Of a stretch of DNA of 64,000 bases, positions 53,773 through 64,000 are shown piece after piece. A program made the position numbers and the translations under genes. Under the pieces are notes generated by a model, which saw only the letters and a list, made by a program, of their open reading frames with translations, was not told where the DNA came from and ran no database searches. Source of the stretch: Monoplex corrugatus (lineage: Eukaryota; Mollusca; Gastropoda; Littorinimorpha; Ranellidae); NCBI GenBank assembly GCA_030674185.1, contig CM060307.1, positions 46,435,681 to 46,499,680 of the forward strand, in the 5' to 3' direction. Within the stretch, counting starts at the first letter, position 1; each line of letters begins with the position of its first letter.

Positions 53773-54509
53773 TGTTACTTTTTTTTTACCAAGACTACAT
53801 GTATACTATAATAAGAGAGATTACACTGACAGCAGAGTTTAACCATTTTTCTAAGTAGATTTCTTTCCATTTGACGTAGGAGACTGCTGGAACTCTATTT
53901 TTGGCTTGTTTTCGCGGTACCCAAAACAAATTTCAAAGAGTCAAAAGACTCTACGCCTGTATTTAATCATTTTTGGGACAAAATATTCATAAAAGCTGAA
54001 CTCATAGTGACTTCCAGAGAAGAATGTATATCCTGTGACATGTTAAATGCAGTTTTGTGACATGGATATTTAATGGATTACAAGCAGCAGTTTGATAAGT
54101 CATGTGTGTGTATATCCGGAACTATTCTGTTTTTGCTATTTGTATGCCTTTTTCAATGGTAAACAAGAAAAAAATGAAAGCAGCCATTTCAGGGCGCGTC
54201 TCCAAGAGTTAATGTTTATTTTAACACCAATCAGGGCTTAGAATAACAATTTAATTACCTAGACTTTCCATAACATTCCATCATCCTGTCTGGAGTGGTC
54301 TGGCAGAAGAAAAATCCAGAACTGACATCATCATGTATGTGCCTTATTTACTTTCAAAATTATAGATTGTTAGTATATATATATATCAATGCGTATGTAT
54401 TAATATGTGTATTCTGATGTGTGCATATATATGTGATGTAGGCTACTACTAAACACCTGACCACCTTGGATGCGCAGGTCTGAATCCAGATAGAGGACAA
54501 TTTCACCAG

Positions 54510-54662
54510 CTAATGGGTTTAAGTGCAGGCTTAAGGCTTGTGCCATGATCACTGTGATCTTCTCCATCACATGGCACCTGTAAGTGTAACATTAGAGCAT
54601 ATGGAATTCATTCTGAGCGCAGCCATCATTTTGAGAAACTGAAACTGAAACTGCAACTGAGG
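54510..54662 (-). repeat. SINE fragment, family D
   Basis: It ends with ttgagaaactgaaactgaaactgc and contains gcttgtgccatgatcac. The complementary arrangement occurs at 56055-56195, so the two are inverted copies of one interspersed repeat. Confidence 0.5.
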
Positions 54663-55378
54663 CACTTACTGCTTAGAACTGTTAATTGGCACTATTACTC
54701 TACACTACACATTTACAAAAGTCACATAAATCAATACGCAATTAAGTCCAAATAAGTTGGAGAATAGCACAGTACCAGAATGATTTATTACTGATTTTAG
54801 TATTAGTTTTGCAATGGATTGGCGTTTCAATCTGTGTCACTGATAATCTACAGGCCTATATCATCTACACATGTTGACGTTCTGTTCTCCAGTCCATCCT
54901 CTCACTCTCAGACTTCGTTCAGATTTTCCACTCTTTAACTAGTCTACTGATCAATCATGGGAAACCTACAATGACAATTAATTCTGACACAGTTTGTGGT
55001 GGCGTATTACTGTCGCTTTATATAATAAGTATAACTTTTCAGTAACGGCACTTTATCATTATGACAGGACATGTCATATAGGCCTAATGCCAAAAGTGAC
55101 ATCATGATGATGATAGATGCTTATCATTTTGGATAATTTTCCACGTGCTGCAAACTGCAGAGTGGTCTGTGACTAAGGATAAGGAGGATTTTTAAACACT
55201 GTAGATAAAAAGTTCAATTCCTGTATGTCTATGTACTACAAATACATATTACGTACGGATAAACCACCAGCTTAAAAATGACGTGTATAGAACTAAAAGA
55301 AGAAGTCTGTCATCAGCCACCCAGCCTGAGCTAGCAGACAGCATCAAAGTTTATTCTCTCAATACGCTGAAGCATCAC

Positions 55379-55528
55379 CTGTCCGACACCGAGAACATCA
55401 TAAAAATTGGCATTCACTTCCTCCACCAGATCAAAAAGTTCCAGTTCAACATTGTCCCATGACAAACATCTGTTAAATATCACTATGAAAACAGCGATCC
55501 TGATCAGACAGGTTGAGCCAGCCGCCAT
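55379..55528 (-). CDS. DNAJC1: DNAJC1-like, exon 1 (start codon)
   Basis: DNAJC1 (ERdj1/MTJ1) is an ER-membrane J protein that recruits BiP to the luminal side and carries two cytosolic SANT domains. Translation starts at ATG 55528 in a good context (CAACATGG). A hydrophobic signal segment (about residues 7-20, CLIRIAVFIVIFNR) is followed by LELFDLVEEVNANFYDVLGV, which matches DNAJC1 closely at the start of the J domain. The donor CAG/GTGATG is in phase 0. Nine coding exons (55528-55379, 52689-52588, 50373-50155, 46803-46542, 45384-45248, 44679-44560, 37092-37029, 36037-35574, 32619-32545) join in phase to 1593 nt, 530 residues, against about 554 in human. Introns carry most of the window's mobile DNA. 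The upstream frame to 55552 lacks an ATG. Confidence 0.93.
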
Positions 55529-55985
55529 GTTGATTTGGGTGATGATTAACAACTCACAAACCTTTTTTTTTTTTTTCTAGTATCGAGTCTAGGATTATTC
55601 AATTATTTGCAAATTTGTACTTCAACAACATACTATCCAAACTGATTCGATAATTTGTAAATACAAATAATACAGGGTGCTGAACAACGTCAAGGTACTT
55701 CGTTTTTCCTACTCAGATGTCCTAAAACACTGAAGGATCCCGTTAGTTTCAGTTTAACTTTATACCAAAGACGTGATAAACTGAAAATATATTTATAACG
55801 TCTTTTCCTTATACGATTACTAATAAGAATATCAGTAATTATGTTTGCAGCTGCAGCACATGTGTACACCATGCACACACAGGGTCATAATACGCTCGCG
55901 CACATATAAATTGGAATGTATGTTATCAAACATGAGACAGTAGTATATTGCTTTTTTTTTTTTTTTTTTTTATTGTTGTTTTTTG

Positions 55986-56024
55986 TTTGTTTGTTTGTTT
56001 GTTTGTTTGTTTGTTTGTTTGTTT
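55986..56024. repeat. (GTTT)n microsatellite
   Basis: A GTTT run after a T-tract at 55951-55970, upstream of DNAJC1. Confidence 0.9.
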
Positions 56025-56054
56025 GTCTCTTTCTTTCTCTGTTTTTTAGGGGTA

Positions 56055-56195
56055 TTTCAGTTTCAGTTTCAGTTTCTCAAGGCGATGTCTCCGCGCTCGG
56101 AACGAGTTCCGTACGCACTAACGTCATAGGGGCCATATGTATGGTGATCATGGCACAAGCCATAAGCCTTCACATAAACCTACAGACATGAAGCA
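56055..56195 (+). repeat. SINE fragment, family D
   Basis: It begins tttcagtttcagtttctcaa and contains gatcatggcacaagccataa, matching the complement of 54510-54662. Confidence 0.5.
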
Positions 56196-56754
56196 TAAAG
56201 ATAATTTTTCTCTAACTGAATGGAGTGACTGTGTTTATGATATTATAAGGGAGTGATTTCTATAGCGATGCACCAGAGAAAGATAACTACATTTATTTGT
56301 GTCAATTCTGAAGCGGGCAATTTTAAAAAATGACCTTGCATTGAACTGAAACAGAGTGAGCTCAGTCAGCCAACAACATATAAAAACTGGCCTGTTTGCT
56401 GATGTTGTTGTTCTTCTCTAGGTGGTCCATGAGTGTTAATTCTGTGTTTGTAGCATTTATGCATCTCCGTGGTTTGTTTGTTTGGGTGTTTGTTTGCTCC
56501 TTTCTTTCTTTGTTGTTTTTGTTTTTGTTATTGTTGTTGTTGTCGTCGTTGTTGTTCTCCTTTTTTGTCTGTCTGTATAATATATGAATATCTGCATGTC
56601 TGTCTGTCTCTTTGTTTTCAGGGAGAGGTGTTTGTGTGTTAGTTGGTTGGTTTGTCAGTTCACTGGTTTATTGGTTGGTTTCGAAAAGCTGAAAAATATG
56701 ACGTAAGACATACGAAGTGTTTAAGAACCAGAAATATAACAACAACAGCAAAAC

Positions 56755-56756
<2 letters not shown>

Positions 56757-56846
<90 letters not shown>
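56757..56846. repeat. (CA)n microsatellite
   Basis: A perfect CA run of about 90 bp followed by AAACA repeats. Confidence 0.97.
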
Positions 56847-56850
<4 letters not shown>

Positions 56851-57196
56851 AACAAACAAAACAAAACAGATAAGAACGCGTATTTACTGTAACAAAACAA
56901 AACAGGCGCAAATTTTCGTTGGCCTTTGTCGATCACCAAAGAATAAAGAACAAATACACAAAACTTTGTGGGAAACAACAACAACAACAACACGAAGATT
57001 TCTGGACAGACGTTTCGTAAACCAGGAAAAATGGCAGATATGACAAGTTCTGTTTCTCAGTATTTGTCAGGTTCCTATTTACATGTACACTGGCAGTCGT
57101 TTTGATTTAGATATCATAATATAAGGTTTTATTTCACTAAGTGTCAACACACTTGTAATACAATTACACCAATGAAATACATTTGTGCTGATCACA

Positions 57197-57275
57197 CGCG
57201 CGCGCGCGCACACACACACGTACATACGCACGCAAGTGCGCGCGCGCGCGCACACACACGCGCGCGCGCGCGCGT
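57197..57275. repeat. (CG)n/(CA)n alternating purine-pyrimidine tract
   Basis: Blocks of CG and CA dinucleotides alternate for about 80 bp, with short interruptions near 57220-57237. Confidence 0.95.
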
Positions 57276-57411
57276 AATAACATAATCGCTAACAAATAAA
57301 TCTGAGTCATTATAGATCATACAGTATGAAAATATTTAATTAGTTGGCAGTTTTATTGTGTGTATTTTTTTTTTCTCCCCAAGCGAAGAACTGACAGTCT
57401 CAAGAAAATTA

Positions 57412-57755
57412 TCTATAGATATGAGTATGGATATTCTTGTATTTTTAGTTTGTGTAGCATTAAAATTTAGACAGTTAAATGACTTAGCCAAGTAAAATTG
57501 TGTATGCAAAATGCTGAAGTATCACAAATCATTTATATGAGTATGGATATTCTCGTATTTTTAGTTTGTGTAGCATTAAAATTTAGACAGTTAAATGACT
57601 AGGCAAGTAAAATTGTGTATGCAAAATGCTGAAGTATCACAAATCATTTGATGTCCATTTCTTCTTTTTATTTATACATTAAACAACTGAATAATGACTG
57701 AGGCAAGTACAACTGTGTATGTGTAATTCTGAAGTATCGGAAATCATTTGATGTC
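57412..57755. repeat. ~120-bp tandem duplication with a partial third copy
   Basis: The block with atgagtatggatattcttgt ... gctgaagtatcacaaatcat occurs at about 57420 and 57539 almost unchanged. The end part recurs, more diverged, at about 57690-57755, together with a repeated tgatgtccatttcttctttt segment. Confidence 0.88.
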
Positions 57756-57779
57756 CATTTCTTCTTTTTATTTATAGAT

Positions 57780-58680
57780 TCAACAACTGAATAGCGTATA
57801 TTATGTGTACTTTTCAAATAATGATTTGTAGTAAGCTTCTCCTGCTTGTGGCTTGCAATAAAATCTTTGACGTAGAAAAATGCTGCTGTGTGCTTTGGAA
57901 TCATTTGGAATAATTTGAAACAAAAAAGTTTCTGTGTTGCTGTGGACGAGTTCACCAACCCAGTTAATAAAGTGAAGTATCTTCTATTGACAAAAAATCC
58001 TTATGGGTCACTGTGACCTACAGACCTACGTGATGATATAGCTTTGACTTTGCCAGTAGCACACAAAACATATTCAAACAATTGTTAATTCTATTTTTGA
58101 TCGATGAATAAGTAAAAGAATTATACCAAAAAATAAAATTTTAGGCACGTGGCAGACACACAAATTTTGTGAAGTACTCGGAAAGGTAACCCAAATCTCG
58201 CTGTTGATTTGAGGAATGGAGAATGAAACCGCCCACAAGTTCTCAAGGAGGATCAACATTTGCATAGCTGCCGAAGGCCAAGGACTACCTCCTTGGAGAG
58301 GCCTGCTTTATTCTATGTTTGGAATGTCTTTAGCAAATGAACGAGCCAACAGCAGAATGATGATGACAGGCAGTGGTAAACCAACACCCGGGAAAGAAAG
58401 AGAAAAGAGTGTTGGTGATTGTTGACTCACACGGAGTACGTGGTGACACACATGTGACAATATAACAGTGAAACTAAAATCAGGATTTCTCTGCTCCAGA
58501 TAATATTCATGAAAGAAACACACAAACAAAATATTCACAGCACAGAAAATTCACAAAACAACGACAATACTAATAGCACCAGTTTTATTGATACTCTTTC
58601 ATACAATTGATTTTAAAATCCGTCTATGTGGATTTTTTTTGCCCACTTTATTTTTTTTCATCTGCTGCTTAAATTGCTGG
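57780..58680. other. No gene recognised
   Basis: A 69-codon plus-strand frame at 58216-58425 (MENETAHKFSRRINICIAAE...) has more even codon use than its surroundings but no domain or splice context I recognise. Confidence 0.3.
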
Positions 58681-58689
58681 GGATGTCCC

Positions 58690-60880
58690 GTGAAGAAAGT
58701 TGTTTGTTTGCAATGAGTTGGAAATCCTGGCCAGATGGGATGCCATGCGAGTCATAAGCTATTTGACACGATCAGTCCAAGTCTTCTTTGGTCAACCTCT
58801 GACCTTGATATCTTGTGTTCAGACTTAGTGGTATGCTCTTGAAGTTTTTCTCTCTTCGCATGTGTTAGGCATTCGTTGTCTGCAGACAGCAACTCATTTA
58901 TGGCTTCTCGATCGCAGTTGGCTTCTTTGTGATCTTGTCCATACAAATGATAAAACAATAGTGGTGATAGAACACATCCTAGTCTCATGCCTTGGAGATT
59001 TCGAACCAATCTGTCAGTCCCTTTTATGTTTAGACCACACTCAAGTTGTTTCCATAGATATAGATGGCTCGAATGATGTCCATGAGCTGGCCTGTCTAGA
59101 GTTTGTTTCTGTTCGCCAGGTCAAAAGCTTTTTCTTGGCTGACGAAGTCAAAGTTCAGTTCTATGGTCTTTTCTCATAGTTGTCTCAAAGACTGCACTAG
59201 TGCACCATCTTCGTTTCCTGAATCACATCTGTTTCGCACTCTGAGATTGTTCTGCGTTGTACCTTGTGCGTTGTTCCAGCACTTCGGCATCGCCAACGTG
59301 GCCAAGTAGTGAAATTCCCCAGTATTTTATATTATAGTCTGTCTTACTGGCTTTCTCCTCCTACAAAGGCATCACAACTGCACGTTGCCAATTCTCTGGG
59401 ACTATTCTTTCATTCCATGCCTTTCGAAGATGTTCCTATTTCTCTGTTGTATGCCAGGATAGCTTCAGTTGTAATTCCATCTATTCTAGCTGCTCAAGTT
59501 GTTTTTAGCATTGGTTTCCACTGCCCGTTGGCCTGGACCTCTAACTGGAGAATTGTTGCTTCTCCTATTGGGTGATTTGGTCTGAAGTGGTCATGTGTGT
59601 TTCCCTAATTCACTGAAATATTCCTACCATCTTGTTTTGAGTTTGCTTCCTTCCTGGTTTTAGTGTTTTCACTCTTTGTCATTTATGACTATTGGCTTAC
59701 AGATTGTCTTTGGGAATGATAGCTTTGATACTTGAGGAATTCTCAAAGAGTGCCGGCACAGTTCACTTAGCTCTTCTCCATATTTCTTCCATGATTAATG
59801 TCTTGCCTCTCTTACACTGTACTACAGTAACTTTATTTTACCGAGCAAGTTAATCATAACCATGTTTTATGAAGTTTCTTCTTTTCTATTGTTTGCTTAA
59901 TTGGGTCTTTATCAATTTTCTTTATCAATTTTCTTTATTCTATAGGTTTGCATCAATATATCTGTTACTGCATTTTTGAAGAATGTCCAGGTTTCCTCAA
60001 AGAAGAACTAATCTTATGGGGTCTAGATGTGTCACTTTCTTTCTGGTTTCCTTTTCTGTTTCCTGTTCCATTTCCTCTTGTTGAAGTTTCACGAGATTTG
60101 TCTGTCTGATGTTTTATGATGAGTTCTTGGGGGTGTTAATTTCTCCTGCCTTGATATCATCATTGCTGGGCGATAATCTGTGTCCTGTTTGAATTGGGGG
60201 GTAGCGGCAGTTGACTGTATTTCCCCTAAGATCTACCTCTGTTAAAATGAAGTCAATCTGTGATGACATGTTTAGGTTGTTCCACCTGTACCAGGTCTGC
60301 ATCTATCTGTGTATGTGTCGGTAGAACGAGTCGGCGATCCACAGTCCATATTCTGCACAGAGACCAAGTAGCTATTTCCCGTTGTAACTGCACTCTGTGG
60401 TGGTGTCACTGTAAGGGCCATGGCCGTAGGTTTCCCATGGTGTCCTCTTCAGTCAGGCCTACTCATCAATTAAAGTCTCCTATGACAGTAAGTTTTTCTC
60501 TGTCTCGGACAGAACCCATGGGATGGTACCTGCCAATGTCTCAAAGAATTATGGTCTAGTGTCATGCTGCATGGTGTATAGACTTGAATGAAAGTTACAG
60601 TCTTCTGCTTGTGTTTTGAATTCAGATCTTGATGATTCTTTCTAAGACAAAACCTGTTTCTAGCGTGTTCTCTGCTGTGTCAGGGTACCCTATAAATCCT
60701 ACTCTATGACTAGCTCTTGATATTATGTCTAGTATACACCACATTTGTCTTGTCCCAGTTCCTCAGACTCCCTTCTGCGGCGTCCTCCATTCCATGTTGT
60801 CGTGGATTCTATTACTTCAGGCTCTTTTGCTTTAAGTCAACGTAATCATGTTCCATGTGCATATTCAGTTCTTTTGTGTT
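58690..60880 (-). pseudogene. Decayed endonuclease-type LINE
   Basis: On the minus strand the 5' part has apurinic-endonuclease-like motifs: a VIGDFN-like stretch near 60465-60480 and TWYRWNNLNMSSQIDFILTE near 60240-60300. The 3' part has RT motifs: a NFDFVSQEKAFD-like stretch near 59120-59160 and GMRLGCVLSPLLFYHLYGQD near 58935-58990. The order (endonuclease, then RT) fits APE-type LINEs such as RTE, CR1 or Jockey. Many stops are present. Confidence 0.72.
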
Positions 60881-61597
60881 GTCCTTTTCCATTTCCAGTT
60901 CGATCACTGCCTTGATCCGTCCGTTTCTTTTTCTCCTTCATTTTTTTCGAGCAAAAATCTACCACCAGCTTGCAAGGCCTGACATAGTTCTTCTTCTTCT
61001 TTCTTGGAACATCCACCATCATCGTTTTGATGGTTCTGATGTGTATAGAACACAGCCCCGCCGCTGTAGTCTAGCCGAATTGTTTCCACCCCGTACGACG
61101 AGGACGAAGGGTTGGACTCCAGTAAGCTTTTGTCCACATGCAGTATTATTTCGATACATTCATGTAAATGCATAGATTTATAAAACTCACAAGATTCACG
61201 TCTCACCTCCATCTCATTGCATTTCGGTATGAAAAACAAAACAAAAAACAAAAAAGGAAAAAAGCCCCGAAAAGCTGTTAAAAAAAGTAAAAAATATCCG
61301 GGACGAATTTTACGAGGGACATTTCTCCCGATTCTATAATAATTATTATTGTTGTCCGTGGCCTGCGCATGTGGAATGAGCCTCGTTCTGTCCGTTGTTT
61401 TGACGAGAAGTCGGTGCTGCACAGTCGTTCAGGAGGTAAGAATGAAGGTTGATTATGTGTAAGTTGCCCAGTGTAATAATGATCTATGTGATCTGCACAT
61501 TCTATTTCCATGAATAGATACATTTGTAAGTGCATGTATGTCAAGAAATGTGCTGGTGCGTTGAAATTTGAATAGTCCTTGTTTGGCAAATATCATC

Positions 61598-61675
61598 ATG
61601 GCGGACAGTGTGAGTGTGCGCCTGTCTTTTGTTCTAATCACGGCGAAATATGCGCCCAAGAGACATAAGCATACT
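61598..61675 (+). CDS. Possible first coding exon of an unknown gene
   Basis: ATG at 61598 in a good context (catcATGG) opens MADSVSVRLSFVLITAKYAP then KRHKHT, with a GTAAGG donor at 61676 in phase 0. ATGGCGGAC starts are common in animal genes. No downstream exon is recognisable in the window and the short peptide is not diagnostic. On the opposite strand another ATGGCG frame starts at 61975. Chance is not excluded. Confidence 0.3.
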
Positions 61676-63779
61676 GTAAGGAAAATAATGCAACCTAATA
61701 GAGCAGTTTGATTTATAATTTTGAACTAGTAGAGCTGTTTGTGAAGAATTTTTGTTTTTATTTAGAAATCATGGTTCTGAAATATTTGAACCCGTCTTTA
61801 TGTGTGGAATGCCCACGTGACTTGCAGTCAACCAATAGAAGTAGCCCATGCGGAAGTACGCTAGCTCAGTCGGACGGAGGGAGGGGATAATTTCATTGTT
61901 TAGGCTGTTCACGTATTTATTTAGTTTTTCTAAGTCTGAGAAACGGGAAAATACGTTATCCTCTGTGTTCGCCATCGTATGGTCGTTGTAATCGGAATGT
62001 TGGAAGGACGTTTGATTGTTAAAATACAGTAATTTTGGGATTGGAATATATTCGACGCCACGCTAACACTGGGGTCACAGCTGTCATAGGCATGTTACAA
62101 AAAATTTAAAATATTTCTTTGAAATATGTAATTGCCATTAGGGAAAAGAGGTAAAGAAGAATTTTGAATTGGTACAAGAGTGTCTTTGATTAGCTGTCTG
62201 TGACGAATGATTTTTTGAATATAGGCTATACAATACTGTTTTGACATTTTGCTAGCAACATTATGATTTGGATTAGCTCATTAGGCCTACAGTAAAATTT
62301 TACATAGCAGAAACTCTGACCATGCATCTGCCTTTTCTTCACAAAAATGGAAAAAGTTAGATATCGATAGAAGGGTCTTTGCGCAAGATGACTAAGAGTA
62401 AGACATTGATTAGTCGCTGTGCCTCTGTGCACTAAATAATTAATTGCCTTACCTGGTTAAAATGAAGATTTAACTGAGTAGGTATTCCAAAGTGATTTTC
62501 AAATTTGAACTTATCTGTATAAAAATCAGCTGGGAAAATAGAGATTTTCATTCTGAACACATACATACTTTATTTTTTAATGTGGGATAAAAAATAAATT
62601 TTTTTATGATTTTTTCCTTTCTTTTTGGACTTAGAAAAATTTCTCACGTTTTTTTTAGGCCACATTCAGACATGCCTTGAACACACATAAAATCACACAA
62701 GCCCAGAAAATAATTTCTGAGGAGGTTTTTACTTGTTAAGTTGATGTGCAAAAAACATATGGACAGAAATGCATATCAATAAAAATACAGACCTATGAAA
62801 ATGACAAAAAATAGCAAAATTGGACGCCGCCGTTCTAAACAACTGGGCAAGGGACCCATTTTCATTAATTTCAAACTTTCATATCTTTAAGAAATACAAT
62901 ACAGTGACACTGAAATGAATCATATATGATAAACATATTAAGGAATTTAACCCTAATTTTTTCCAGCTTCATCTGAAAGCTGGTTGAAAAGATATCAGAT
63001 GTCAAAAATGCGAAATATGCCGATTTGTCACAGTGAAAAAAACGGCGAATTTTACACATATTTGGTGCACCATAATTTTTTTCACTTTAAAGTTACAAAA
63101 ATGGTTTTGATATCAAATTGCTCAGCATGACAAACTCTTTCAATGTAAAACAACCCCAGACATCTGTATGTTTAATCAAACCATATTTGGGTAAGGATAA
63201 AATACCTATTTTGAAAAAAATGTGTATTTTAGCTTTTTGCAAGACTCCGTAACTTCTGTCACATTCATCCTACTGCAAAGTACCATATACCAAAATGATC
63301 ATTTTTTTATGATCTGTCAGTATAACAAACAAGACATTAGGTTTCAATCTTTCTGTAAACAAAAATCAGATGACAAAATTATAACAAATGTCAGCTGATA
63401 ATAGTAACAAATAATGCGTTTTGTTTACATATCGAATCAAACAAGACATGTACATCAACAACATTCATTCAAAGAAGTCATCTTCATAGTTTTTACATGC
63501 CAATTTTTTTTTATTTTTTATCATTAAACAACGATTAAAACATGTCTTGACCTTTAACTGTTCCTTAACTGTGTGTAGAACATTATCAAAAGCTTCCACA
63601 TCATTGTCTTGACCTTTCACTGTTGCTTAATCACAGTAGATAACTGTCCTGGCCTTCAACTTAAACTGGAAGCACAAAAGATAGAAATCATCTCTTTTTA
63701 CAAAAAACATGTAATGAAATGTAAAAAAATACTTGTCAGTGTCTATGATCAGTGATTCCCCTTCACAAGTGACAGGAAA
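61676..63779. other. No gene recognised
   Basis: Strongly AT-rich sequence without clear repeats. The minus-strand frame 61975-61769 (MANTEDNVFSRFSDLEKLNK...) is open for 68 codons but unassigned. Confidence 0.35.
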
Positions 63780-63898
63780 TTAAAACATGTTAAGATGCAG
63801 TTCATCATCATCATTGCTGTCAAAGTTGTCCAAAAGACTAGGTCTCCGCCCTCTGCCAGTCTTAAGAAATCGCTCCTTCATCCTCATGAAGAGATCAT
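63780..63898 (-). CDS. Possible last coding exon of an unknown gene
   Basis: After a good acceptor (CTATTTTTCTCACAG) only one frame is open: two bases, then DLFMRMKERFLKTGRGRRPS and LLDNFDSNDDDELHLNMF and a stop at 63782-63780. The other two frames stop within a few codons. The basic-then-acidic peptide is compatible with a protein C-terminus, but I do not recognise the family. The rest of the gene would lie beyond the right edge. Confidence 0.45.
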
Positions 63899-64000
63899 CT
63901 GTGAGAAAAATAGTGTAGAGGGAAAGTATTAGTACATCTGTCTGTTCTATCCTGTAGCGTAATGTGAAAATCCCATTTGTAGGGACAAACAGGCCTATAC

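Noticed and set aside
55529..55552. Upstream extension of DNAJC1 to 55552
   Set aside because: It would need a TTG start. The ATG at 55528 has good context and is followed by a signal segment as expected.
1..64000. CRISPR array, bacterial operon, rRNA genes or an integrated virus
   Set aside because: The tandem arrays lack repeat-spacer structure. Genes have spliceosomal introns. No rRNA sequence or viral structural gene was recognised.

Overview
This is a 64-kb piece of an animal nuclear genome: AT-rich, intron-rich, full of microsatellites and interspersed repeats. Three host genes can be recognised by conserved protein and by phase-matched splice sites. They are a partial WDR24-like gene (minus strand, 2143-9086, continuing off the left edge), a complete two-exon MPLKIP/TTDN1-like gene (plus strand, 14032-23208) and a complete nine-exon DNAJC1-like gene (minus strand, 55528-32545). 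The repeats (DIRS retrotransposons, restriction-like-endonuclease LINEs, several tRNA-derived SINEs, TTAA-flanked MITEs) suit a mollusc, probably a gastropod. The taxon is an inference from repeat style only.

Layout. 1-9.1 kb: minisatellites, a SINE, WDR24 exons, and in a WDR24 intron a nearly complete R2-superclade LINE (about 4.25-7.99 kb) with a TTAA-flanked MITE beside it. 9.1-14 kb: a hAT-like element in a microsatellite, MITEs and simple repeats. 14-23.2 kb: MPLKIP, whose 8.65-kb intron holds a decayed DIRS element (15142-20850). 23.2-32.5 kb: SINEs, a palindromic DIRS-terminus relic, a minisatellite and a decayed LINE. 32.5-55.5 kb: DNAJC1, whose introns hold a Tigger derivative, a LINE split by a piggyBac-like insertion, a nearly intact DIRS element (37511-43262), a second copy of the R2-superclade LINE, a LINE with an RNase H domain, and more MITEs. 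55.5-64 kb: simple repeats, a decayed endonuclease-type LINE and two weakly supported exons of unknown genes.

The host genes act separately: WDR24 in GATOR2/mTORC1 nutrient signalling, MPLKIP in mitosis and RNA processing, DNAJC1 as an ER-membrane co-chaperone. No operon-like link is expected.

The most unusual structure is the R2-superclade LINE. In two independent copies the stop codon is followed, colinearly, by about 22 bp, a tRNA-like sequence, an A-rich linker and a conserved ~146-bp block. In the better copy that block also lies at the 5' side as a nearly perfect direct repeat. The DIRS copies show textbook inverted termini and an internal complementary region, and their right terminus carries a consensus splice donor. 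In all three host genes a splice donor lies inside or against a tandem repeat.
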